A DNA stretch of 50,937 nucleotides from Opitutus sp. (GTDB lineage: Bacteria > Verrucomicrobiota > Verrucomicrobiia > Opitutales > Opitutaceae): contig PNJQ01000020.1 of the NCBI GenBank assembly GCA_013821985.1, positions 1 to 50,937 on the forward strand. The letters run 5' to 3'. The notes under the pieces are model-generated. The model saw nothing but the letters and a program-made list of their open reading frames with translations, had not been told where the DNA came from and ran no database searches. Shown here in pieces: positions 1-6,633 of this stretch (its first letter is position 1; the number at the start of each line of letters is the position of its first letter). Position numbers and translations under genes: made by a program.

Positions 1-58
1 TCATCTTCCGCCTTCGGCGGATGATCGTTTGCTTCCCGCAAACTGACTAAAACTTTCC

Positions 59-90
59 GGGGCGGAGCCCAAGCGGCTCCGCCCCTTTTT
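59..90 (+). terminator. Rho-independent terminator of a gene left of the window
   Basis: An 11-bp perfect GC-rich stem (59-69 paired with 75-85) with a 5-nt loop is followed directly by five T residues (86-90). It would end a plus-strand transcript from outside the window; two smaller hairpins (7-21 and 27-43) sit just before it. The last codons of the upstream gene cannot be identified. The rest of 91-260 shows no recognised element and probably holds the helicase promoter and leader. Confidence 0.85.
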
Positions 91-260
91 ATTTACTCGG
101 GCGAATCATTAATCCGCTAGTTCGCTAGTCGTCGCCGTTCTCTTTTATCCGCGTCTGCGATTTTCCAAATCGCGCACGCCCTGCGCCGCCGCCGCTCCTT
201 CGCGGTGCCGCGCCCTCCATTTAGCGTCGATTAGTGCGCCGTAGTGGTTCCTCCGTTCCC

Positions 261-1592
261 ATGCCCTTTAAAGCTCTCAATCTGTCCGAGCCCGTTCTCC
301 GCGGCGTCCAAGCCGCCGGTTACACCGACCCGACTCCCATCCAGCTGCGCGCGATTCCCGTCGTGCTCGGCGGCGGCGATCTCATCGGTTCCGCCCAGAC
401 CGGCACCGGCAAAACGGCCGCGTTCGCGCTGCCCGTTCTCACCCGCCTCGGCAAACACGCCGCCAAACCGCGCGTGCTCGTCCTCGAGCCGACGCGCGAA
501 CTCGCCGCGCAAGTCGAGACCGCCTTCCGCGATTTCGCCCGCTTCACCGATCTCCGCACCGTCGCCGTCTTCGGCGGCGTCGGCTACGGCAGCCAGCGCA
601 GCGAACTCCGCAAAGGCGTCGATGTGATCGTCGCGACGCCCGGCCGCCTCATGGATTACGTCCAGGACGGCTCGATCAATCTCCGCGACATCCAAATTCT
701 CATCCTCGACGAGGTGGATCGCATGCTCGACATGGGCTTCCTCCCCGTCGTGAAAGACATCATCGGCCGCTGCCCGCGTGAGCGCCAGACGCTCTTCTTC
801 TCGGCCACCGTGCCGCCGGAGATTGCCGCCGTCGCGTCCTTCGCCCTGCGCAATCCGACCAAGGTCGAGATCGGCGTCAGCCGCTCGGTCAACAACTCCA
901 TCAACCACGCGCTCTACCCGGTCGCGTTCGGCCAGAAGTTCGACCTGTTGCTCGCGCTGCTCGAAAAGACCGAGTTCGACAGCGTGCTCGTCTTTTCGCG
1001 CACCAAGCACGGCGCCGACAAAATCGCTCGCCGCCTCAAGGCCGCCAATCACTCCGTCGCTGTCCTGCACGCCAACCGCTCGCAGAACCAGCGCATCGAA
1101 GCGCTCGCCGGCTTCAAGTCCGGCAAATACGAGGTGATGGTCGCGACCGACATCGCCGCCCGCGGCATCGACGTCGCCGGCGTCACACACGTCATCAATT
1201 ACGACGTCCCGGAAAATCCCGAGGACTACGTCCACCGCATCGGCCGCACCGGCCGCGCGCAGGCTGTTGGTGACGCGTTCACGCTCGTCACGCCGGAAAA
1301 CGCCGACGACATCCGCGACATCCAGCGCTTCATCGGCCAAAAGATACCGGAACTTCGTCTCGAAGGTTTTGATTACCTGCCCTTCGGCGTCGCCCAACCC
1401 AAACAGCCCCGCGGCCAACGTGGCGGGGGTGGCGGCGGCGGCGGTCACCGTGGCGGTAATCGCAGCGGCGGAGGCGGCGGTGGTGGTCGCAGCGGCGGTT
1501 TTCGCAGTGGTCATGGCGGTGGTGGCGGCGGAAATCCGAACCGCGATAACAACGGCGGCAAAGTCGGTTTCAGCTTCCGCGGTCGCCGCTGA
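261..1592 (+). CDS. rhlE: DEAD-box ATP-dependent RNA helicase, RhlE type
   Basis: RNA-dependent ATPase that unwinds RNA duplexes, with likely roles in ribosome assembly, RNA decay or cold adaptation. The 443-aa product has the superfamily 2 motifs in order: Q motif (about 20-28), motif I AQTGTGKT (45-52), PTRELAAQ (77-84), TPGRL (126-130), motif II (150-153), SAT (181-183), then ARGID and HRIGRTGR in the second RecA-like domain. Motif II reads DEVD rather than DEAD. The last roughly 55 residues are a Gly/Arg-rich low-complexity tail that probably binds RNA. ATG at 261 is preferred over the in-frame GTG at 234 because the family homology starts immediately there. A strong terminator follows, so it is probably monocistronic. 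The assignment within the RhlE group is by motif and tail, not alignment. Confidence 0.94.
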   Translation: MPFKALNLSEPVLRGVQAAGYTDPTPIQLRAIPVVLGGGDLIGSAQTGTGKTAAFALPVLTRLGKHAAKPRVLVLEPTRELAAQVETAFRDFARFTDLRTVAVFGGVGYGSQRSELRKGVDVIVATPGRLMDYVQDGSINLRDIQILILDEVDRMLDMGFLPVVKDIIGRCPRERQTLFFSATVPPEIAAVASFALRNPTKVEIGVSRSVNNSINHALYPVAFGQKFDLLLALLEKTEFDSVLVFSRTKHGADKIARRLKAANHSVAVLHANRSQNQRIEALAGFKSGKYEVMVATDIAARGIDVAGVTHVINYDVPENPEDYVHRIGRTGRAQAVGDAFTLVTPENADDIRDIQRFIGQKIPELRLEGFDYLPFGVAQPKQPRGQRGGGGGGGGHRGGNRSGGGGGGGRSGGFRSGHGGGGGGNPNRDNNGGKVGFSFRGRR

Positions 1593-1625
1593 GCGACGCG
1601 CGCAATCGTTTCCCGCAAATTCTTC

Positions 1626-1654
1626 AAAGGCGCACCGCGGTGCGCCTTTTTCTT
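1626..1654 (+). terminator. Rho-independent terminator of the helicase gene
   Basis: A perfect 22-bp palindrome (1627-1648) is followed by a T-rich run to 1654, starting 35 nt after the helicase stop codon. Confidence 0.88.
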
Positions 1655-1761
1655 TCTTGGATCGATAGGTGATCGCCGCCGTCCCGGCGGGGACAAGCCG
1701 TGCGGGCAGTTGCAACGTCCACGCCGCGGCTAAACGCGCCGCGATCGCGCGATTTCTTAAG

Positions 1762-1827
1762 CCACGGATTGCACGGATAACACGGATAGTCTTTGTGACG
1801 TCCTTCCCATCCGTGGCCTCCGTGGTT
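1762..1827. repeat. Long imperfect inverted repeat (CCACGGATT / CCGTGG type)
   Basis: The left side starts with CCACGGATT and carries CACGGATAA-like copies. The right side contains TCCGTGG and CTCCGTGGTT. Together they form a long imperfect hairpin of about 66 bp. Related elements lie at 12008-12079 and 49041-49109. It overlaps the candidate GTG starts of the following gene, so translation upstream of about 1813 is probably not real coding sequence. Confidence 0.6.
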
Positions 1828-2436
1828 CAAAGAAAAATTCCCGTCTCCGCCGTCCAAAAACACCTCGCGCAACTCTCCGCGTGCACGGCGTGCCCACGCA
1901 TGCACAAACCAGTTGTCGTCGGCCGGCCGGTGGTCTCGCGCGTCTTGCTCGTGGGACAGGCGCCGGGCGACAAGGAGCCGGTGTTCGGCCGGCCGTTCGC
2001 GTGGACCGCCGGCAAGACGCTTTTCAAGTGGTTCCACGGAGCGCTCGGCTGGAGCGAGGACGAGACGCGCGACCGCCTTTACTTCGCCGCCGTCTGTCGG
2101 TGCTTTCCCGGGAAAAAGGAATCCGGCGGCGACCGCGTGCCGGATGACGACGAAATTGCCGCGTGTTCGCGCTGGCTCGCGGCGGAAATGGCGCTGTTGC
2201 AGCCCGCGCTCGTGCTGCCGGTCGGCAAGCTCGCCATCTCGCAATTCATGCCGACCGCACCGCTGAACGATCTGATCGGGAAAAAATATCGGATCGAATT
2301 CCGTGGCCACGCGCTCGACTGCATTCCGTTGCCGCACCCGTCCGGCGCGTCGCCGTGGCACCGCATGGAGCCGGGCAAGACACTCCTCCGGCAGGCGCTG
2401 GCGCTCGTCGCGCGGCACCCGGCGATTCTCGGCTGA
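1822..2436 (+). CDS. Uracil-DNA glycosylase, family 4/5-like (Fe-S type)
   Basis: Base-excision repair enzyme that removes uracil from DNA. With a GTG start at 1822 the product is about 204 aa. It shows CTACPRM near the N-terminus (Cys21, Cys24), GQAPG (45-49), a central VCRCFPGK segment, EIAAC, and an HPSGASPW motif near the C-terminus. The spacing of the four cysteines matches the [4Fe-4S] ligands known for family 4 UDGs. The reading frame is open back to 1669, but that extension translates a palindromic repeat and a GC-rich hairpin copy, so a start at 1813 or 1822 is preferred. The exact start is uncertain. No operon partner is evident; the next gene starts 58 nt downstream. Confidence 0.82.
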   Translation: MVQRKIPVSAVQKHLAQLSACTACPRMHKPVVVGRPVVSRVLLVGQAPGDKEPVFGRPFAWTAGKTLFKWFHGALGWSEDETRDRLYFAAVCRCFPGKKESGGDRVPDDDEIAACSRWLAAEMALLQPALVLPVGKLAISQFMPTAPLNDLIGKKYRIEFRGHALDCIPLPHPSGASPWHRMEPGKTLLRQALALVARHPAILG

Positions 2437-2494
2437 CGCCGGGTTTTCGGTTGCCTCGCCGATTTTGCGCCGCTGTGTTGCGCGCATCTTTTTG

Positions 2495-3571
2495 ATGAAG
2501 CTCGTCGTTCCTCTTATTGTCCTCTGGTTGTCGTGCGTCGCTGCCGCGTTCGCTCAAAAAAGCACGGGCTCGTTTACGGGAGCGGTCGCCATCGACGCCG
2601 CGACCGGACAGGTGCTCGCGGAAGAGAGCGCCGACACACAGAATCCGCCCGCGAGCATGACGAAGCTCATGACCTTCGCCGTCCTGCATGACGCGCTCGC
2701 CGCCGGCACGCTGACGCTCCAGACGCCGGTGCAAATCGACGTGGCGGATTCGAGAATGGGCGGAACGCAGGTTTTTCTCGACCCGCGCGAAACGTTCACC
2801 GTGGAGGAACTGCTTTACGCGATGATGATTCAGTCCGCCAACGACGCCGCGCATGCACTCGCGCGCGCGGCCGCAGGCTCCGTGCCGGCCTTCGTCGAGC
2901 GGATGAACGCCAAGGCGCATGCGCTGGGCATGAACGCCACGACCTTTCGGACGCCGCACGGCCTCCCGCCGCCGAGCCGCCGCGTCTCCGAAGGCGATCT
3001 TTCAACGTCGCGCGACTTCGCGCTGCTCTGCCGGCACCTGATCCGACAGACCGACGTGCTCAAATACACGGCGATCCGCGAGCGGCCCTTCGGACCGGCG
3101 CGGACGCAGGGACTGTTGCAGATGCGCAATCACAACAATCTCCTCGGCAAAGTCGCCGGCGTGGACGGTCTTAAAACCGGTTACACCGCCGCGGCCGGTT
3201 ACTGCCTCAGCGCGACCGCCGAGCGCAACGGACGCCGCGTCATCGCAGTCGTCATGGGCGCACTCGGGCCGGGCCGCACGGTGGACAAAGGCCGGTTCCG
3301 GGACCTGAAGGCCATCGAGTTTCTCGATCGTGGCTTCGCCGCGCTCGCCCAATCGCCGGCTTCTGAGGTGGGAGGGGCTTTACGCCCCGACAGTGCGGCG
3401 GCGAATCCAACCTCGGGGCGTAAAGCCCCTTCCCCCATTTCCGCGACGGACGCACTGCCGACGGTGAAAACCGAATCAACGGCGCCTCCTGCCGCTGCGG
3501 CCTCGACCTCGACCGACCTGACCGTCACCTTTCGCGTCACTCCTCCCGCGTCCACGCCCAAGAAAAAATGA
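2495..3571 (+). CDS. dacA: D-alanyl-D-alanine carboxypeptidase (peptidase S11, PBP5/6 type)
   Basis: Penicillin-binding protein that trims the terminal D-Ala from peptidoglycan pentapeptides outside the cytoplasmic membrane. The 358-aa product begins with a signal peptide (1-21). It carries the three active-site motifs: SMTK (Ser54-Lys57), SAN (114-116) and KTG (227-229). The catalytic domain ends around residue 280. The C-terminal tail (about 290-358) is Pro/Ala/Thr-rich; residues about 292-314 are encoded by a palindromic repeat (see the repeat at 3367-3436). No clear C-terminal amphipathic anchor helix is seen. Its stop codon overlaps the start of the FKBP gene (ATGA), indicating translational coupling. 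Confidence 0.94.
   Translation: MKLVVPLIVLWLSCVAAAFAQKSTGSFTGAVAIDAATGQVLAEESADTQNPPASMTKLMTFAVLHDALAAGTLTLQTPVQIDVADSRMGGTQVFLDPRETFTVEELLYAMMIQSANDAAHALARAAAGSVPAFVERMNAKAHALGMNATTFRTPHGLPPPSRRVSEGDLSTSRDFALLCRHLIRQTDVLKYTAIRERPFGPARTQGLLQMRNHNNLLGKVAGVDGLKTGYTAAAGYCLSATAERNGRRVIAVVMGALGPGRTVDKGRFRDLKAIEFLDRGFAALAQSPASEVGGALRPDSAAANPTSGRKAPSPISATDALPTVKTESTAPPAAAASTSTDLTVTFRVTPPASTPKKK
3367..3436. repeat. Paired inverted REP-like element inside the dacA coding region
   Basis: The left arm (3370-3390) and right arm (3413-3435) are inverted copies with one extra base, and each arm is itself palindromic around a TTTA/TAAA centre. The 25 nt at 3367-3391 recur identically at 15533-15557 inside another gene. 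The reading frame stays open through both arms. Confidence 0.8.
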
Positions 3572-4062
3572 GTCCCTCCTTCCGCCGCTTCGCGTTTTTG
3601 TTCGTTGTCTTTTTCTGCGCCGCCGCCGCGCCGCTGCACGCCCAGCGTGAGCGCCTCCCGCCCGAGGATCTCGAAATCGTCGAGCAGCGTTGGCCGAACG
3701 CCAAGAAAACTTCCACCGGACTGCGCTACATCGTCCTTAAGGAAGGCGATCAAAACGGTCCGACGCCCGAGGCCGGCATGCGCGCCGCTGTGCTCTACAA
3801 GGGCATGCTGCTCGACGGAACCGTGTTCGATCAATCACTGGACCCCGAAAAACCCTTTCGTCCCCGCATCGGCCGCGACGAGCTGATCCAAGCTTGGGAC
3901 CAGGCGCTGATGCGCATGCGCAAGGGCGAGAAATGGCTTCTCATCGTTCCCTACGAGCTCGGCTACGGCACGCGCGGCAATCCGCCCAAGATCCCCAAGC
4001 GCGCCACACTTGTCTTCGAAATGGAGCTGCTCGATTTCGGCCGGAATTTGCCGCTCGAGTAA
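3568..4062 (+). CDS. FKBP-type peptidyl-prolyl cis-trans isomerase, exported
   Basis: Catalyses proline isomerisation during folding of exported proteins. The 164-aa product has an N-terminal signal peptide (about 1-25, ending HAQ). A linker is followed by a single FKBP domain (about 50-160) with the family segments LYKGMLLDGTVFDQS and a GEKWLLIVPYELGYG-like stretch. It overlaps dacA by 4 nt, so both envelope proteins are probably made from one mRNA. It ends 11 bp from the convergent SGNH hydrolase gene, and no terminator fits in that gap. Confidence 0.92.
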   Translation: MSPSFRRFAFLFVVFFCAAAAPLHAQRERLPPEDLEIVEQRWPNAKKTSTGLRYIVLKEGDQNGPTPEAGMRAAVLYKGMLLDGTVFDQSLDPEKPFRPRIGRDELIQAWDQALMRMRKGEKWLLIVPYELGYGTRGNPPKIPKRATLVFEMELLDFGRNLPLE

Positions 4063-4073
4063 GTCACGGCGTG

Positions 4074-4796
4074 TCAGCGCAGGAGCGCCTCAAGCGTCGG
4101 CTGCATCGCGTTGGCCCAAGCGCGCAAGCCCGCCGGACTCGGGTGCAGGCGATCGGGTAACAGCTCGGTGCGGATCTCGCCGTTCGGCGCGACGAACGCA
4201 TGGCCGACGTCGAGAAAGTGGACGTTTTTTCCGTCGGCGAGGCGCGGCAACGTGGCATTGGCGCCGTTGATCACGGCCATCCGCGCCTCCCAGTTTTCGT
4301 CCTCGCCTTGTTTGTTTTTGCGCGGACCGCGTGGAAATATTCCGAGCAGCAGGATCTTCGACTCCGGTAATTTCGCACGCACCAGTCCGACAATTTTTTC
4401 GATCCCACCGACGATTTGCGACGCCGGGTGCGAGGCGGAATTGTTCGTGCCGATCAGGATGACGACCACGCGCGGCGCGAGGCCGTCGAGTTCGCCGTGT
4501 TCAATCCGCCAGAGAAGATTCTGGGTCTGGTCGCGACTCAGGCCGAAGTTCGCCGCGTGGTGCGCGCCGTAGCGCGCTTCCCACAGCTCAGGCGCCGTGC
4601 TCCAACGCGCGGTGATCGAGTCGCCGAGGAACAGCAAGCCGACCGGCCCGGATTTCGCGCGGGCGAGAAACGAAGCGTGCGCGTTGCGGAATTCCTCCGT
4701 GTCCTGCGGCAGCGCCGTGGACGCGTCAGGTGAGGGAACTTGGGCGGGCAGCATCACGGTGGCGCAAAAGATCAGCGGCAGGAAACGGCGCAACAT
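4074..4796 (-). CDS. SGNH/GDSL-family hydrolase, exported
   Basis: Likely esterase, acetylhydrolase or lipase-like enzyme of the SGNH fold, related to platelet-activating-factor acetylhydrolases. The 240-aa product has a short N-terminal hydrophobic signal (about 1-18). Block I is LFLGDSITARW with the nucleophile Ser60, the block II Gly lies in NFGLSRDQ, block III is GTNN, and block V is DRLHPS with the catalytic Asp and His. The substrate cannot be read from sequence; carbohydrate acetyl esterases share this pattern. It lies 9 bp downstream of the rarD-like gene on the same strand and is probably co-transcribed with it. Confidence 0.88.
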   Translation of the reverse strand: MLRRFLPLIFCATVMLPAQVPSPDASTALPQDTEEFRNAHASFLARAKSGPVGLLFLGDSITARWSTAPELWEARYGAHHAANFGLSRDQTQNLLWRIEHGELDGLAPRVVVILIGTNNSASHPASQIVGGIEKIVGLVRAKLPESKILLLGIFPRGPRKNKQGEDENWEARMAVINGANATLPRLADGKNVHFLDVGHAFVAPNGEIRTELLPDRLHPSPAGLRAWANAMQPTLEALLR

Positions 4797-4805
4797 GGGC
4801 GCAGG

Positions 4806-5711
4806 CTAACCGAGCATGCTTTTGCGGTGCACCCAAAAACTGTCCGCCGAGTAACACGCCAGACCCGTCCAAATCAGTCCGAACGCGACGACGCGCGCCC
4901 CGTCGAACGCCTCGTGATAGACCAGCCAGCCGAGCAGGAACGCAAGGGACGGCCCGATGTATTGCAGCAGCCCGAGCGTCGTGAGTCGGATGCGGCGCGC
5001 GCCGTAGGCGAACCACACGAGCGGAATCGCGGTGATCCAGCCCGAGCAGAAGATCAGCACATGGTCGCGCATACTCACGTGGCCGAGCGCGCCTTGGTGA
5101 TGCGCCGCGAGCCAGATCAGATAGCCGGCCGTGAGCGGAAGAAACAACAGCGTCTCCACCGTCAGTCCATCGAGCGCGCCCATTGGCGATTTTTTCCGGA
5201 TCAGCCCGTAGCCGCTCCACGTCACGGCGATGATGAACGAAACCCACGGCACGTGATCGACGCGCGCGAGCAGCCAGGCGACACCCGCGGCGGCGAGCGC
5301 GATCGCCACCCATTGCAGCGGACGCGGGCGCTCGTGGAAAAATATAAAACCCGCGGCGACGTTGATCAGCGGCACGAGAAAATAGCCAAGGCTCGAGTCG
5401 AGAATGTGTCCGTTGTTCACCGCCCAGATGAACGTCAGCCAATTTAGCATCAACAGCAGCCCCGTCGCGGCATTGTAGCCGAGGACGCGTTTGGAGCGGA
5501 ACGCCTGCGCGATCACGCCGAGCTGGTTTTGCCACTTGAGCACGCCGAGCAGGAAAACCAGCGACCACACCGCGCGATGCATGATCAGCTCGACGGGGCT
5601 GATGTGCCCGAGCCATTTCCAGTAAACCGGGATGAGCCCCCAAAATGTGAACGCGCCGACCGCAGCGAGGGTGCCGCGACGAGCTTCGGGATGGACGGGT
5701 GCGAGGGACAA
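4806..5711 (-). CDS. rarD: RarD-like EamA/DMT-family transporter
   Basis: Integral membrane permease of the drug/metabolite transporter superfamily. The 301-aa length and the N-terminal pattern (TFWGLIPVYWKWLGHISPVELIMHR) fit the RarD subgroup, known from E. coli as chloramphenicol-sensitivity protein. About ten hydrophobic helices are visible. Its real substrate is unknown. It is followed closely by the SGNH hydrolase gene. Confidence 0.88.
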   Translation of the reverse strand: MSLAPVHPEARRGTLAAVGAFTFWGLIPVYWKWLGHISPVELIMHRAVWSLVFLLGVLKWQNQLGVIAQAFRSKRVLGYNAATGLLLMLNWLTFIWAVNNGHILDSSLGYFLVPLINVAAGFIFFHERPRPLQWVAIALAAAGVAWLLARVDHVPWVSFIIAVTWSGYGLIRKKSPMGALDGLTVETLLFLPLTAGYLIWLAAHHQGALGHVSMRDHVLIFCSGWITAIPLVWFAYGARRIRLTTLGLLQYIGPSLAFLLGWLVYHEAFDGARVVAFGLIWTGLACYSADSFWVHRKSMLG

Positions 5712-5838
5712 GGAGGCGAACTCTGCCCCACGCCCGGCACCGCGTCAACGGGCCGCGCAATTGCCGCCGTGGATTCGCGCCAACTGATTTCAATCGTCCG
5801 CATCGCGAGCCATTCGCGCGCCGAGTTTGCCTGAGGCG

Positions 5839-5861
5839 GTCGCCGCCGTCCCGGCGGCGAC
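5839..5861. repeat. GC-rich hairpin in the 5712-5959 intergenic stretch
   Basis: A 10-bp perfect stem (5839-5848 with 5852-5861) has a 3-nt loop. A related sequence occurs near 1671-1692, so it is probably another dispersed palindrome. The rest of the stretch between the rarD-like gene and the terminator at 5960 shows no convincing gene. Confidence 0.6.
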
Positions 5862-5959
5862 AGGAGCGCGTCTCAGCGGTCGCGAACGTCCCACCGCGCC
5901 GTCGGGGACGCCGGCGCCCACCTTGCTTCCGCGCGGGCCGGCCGTGCTCGGCGTCGCGC

Positions 5960-5997
5960 AAAAAAGAAGGCGGACGGCGATCGCTCGCCGCCCGCCT
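5960..5997 (-). terminator. Rho-independent terminator, minus strand
   Basis: Read on the minus strand, a 13-bp stem (5985-5997 with 5968-5980, one mismatched pair) with a 4-nt loop is followed by TCTTTTTTG. It lies 21 nt past the stop codon of the small secreted protein gene. Confidence 0.82.
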
Positions 5998-6018
5998 CGC
6001 TCGCCCTGCACGGCGAGT

Positions 6019-6432
6019 TTACCGCTGGTTCGCGGCAAGCTGTTGGAGCGACGGCACGAGGCGTTTTTCGAGCAGCGCGGTGACCGTGGCGCGATCGGCG
6101 AGGACGAGGGCGGTGACACGCGAGTTTTCGAAGCGCACCACGAGGCTGCCGGTGAATTCGCGCCCATCGGTCGCCGCGGCGCGGTAGTGCGAGTAGAGCC
6201 AGCTGCCATCGGGCAAGATGCGCGTCGGCGCACCGAGCCGCAGTTGCACATTGATGCGGCCGTCGCCCACGCCGATCGAGTCACCGTTGGCGTGGACGCG
6301 CGCTTCGACGCGGTTGATCAGGACGAATCCGCCGGGGAGCGCCGAGCGATCGGCGGCCGAGGCGACGAGCGGGAGTGAGCAACTCAGCGCGAGGAGCGTC
6401 AGGACGGAGCGGAGGGTGAGGGAGTTTTTCAT
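6019..6432 (-). CDS. Small exported protein, SmpA/BamE-like domain
   Basis: The 137-aa product has a clear signal peptide (about 1-27, ending ASAA) followed by a small domain. The segment VQLRLGAPTRILPDGSWLY and the later SLVVRFENSRVTALVL resemble the pattern of SmpA/BamE-like domains (LG.PT...W.Y, then a beta-strand with F and V). Unlike BamE there is no lipobox cysteine, so it would be soluble in the periplasm. Family assignment is by pattern only. It is transcribed divergently from the sensor kinase gene, and the shared 201-bp upstream region holds the periodic repeat array. It has its own terminator. Confidence 0.75.
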   Translation of the reverse strand: MKNSLTLRSVLTLLALSCSLPLVASAADRSALPGGFVLINRVEARVHANGDSIGVGDGRINVQLRLGAPTRILPDGSWLYSHYRAAATDGREFTGSLVVRFENSRVTALVLADRATVTALLEKRLVPSLQQLAANQR

Positions 6433-6514
6433 GGGACGATTGGGTTGAGTGAGAGAAGATTTTCTTTCGACGCCCGCACTCTGCCCGGGGCGCCGCGGCA
6501 AATCGAAATCCGCC

Positions 6515-6589
6515 GGGTGAACCGCTCGCCCGCCGGGCGAATTCCGCTCGCACGCGGGTGAACGGCTCGTCCGGTCCGTGAACAGCTCG
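6515..6589. promoter_or_regulatory. Four direct repeats at 20-21 bp spacing, candidate LytTR operator
   Basis: Imperfect repeats of the form GTGAACNGCTCG begin at 6515, 6535, 6556 and 6576 (the second is degenerate), giving steps of 20, 21 and 20 bp. On the minus strand each good copy reads CGAGCNGTTCAC. LytTR-type regulators are known to bind direct repeats containing a GTT core about two helical turns apart, which fits this layout. The array lies between the divergent secreted-protein gene and the sensor kinase/LytTR operon. Binding is inferred. Confidence 0.6.
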
Positions 6590-6633
6590 GGAAACGCGTG
6601 GACGCTCGCGTCCGCTCCTCCTATCACCTTCGC

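Noticed and set aside
1405-1560. Gly-rich repeats in the helicase gene as a separate repeat element
   Set aside because: They encode the expected Gly/Arg-rich RNA-binding tail of this helicase group and need no other explanation.
231-1715. Minus-strand open frame of 494 codons opposite the helicase
   Set aside because: It lies fully antisense to a gene with all helicase motifs, and its product is a compositionally biased Ala/Asp/Arg sequence typical of frames opposite GC-rich genes.
1669-1821. N-terminal extension of the uracil-DNA glycosylase
   Set aside because: The DNA is a hairpin copy plus the CCACGG-type palindrome, and family homology starts only after about 1822.
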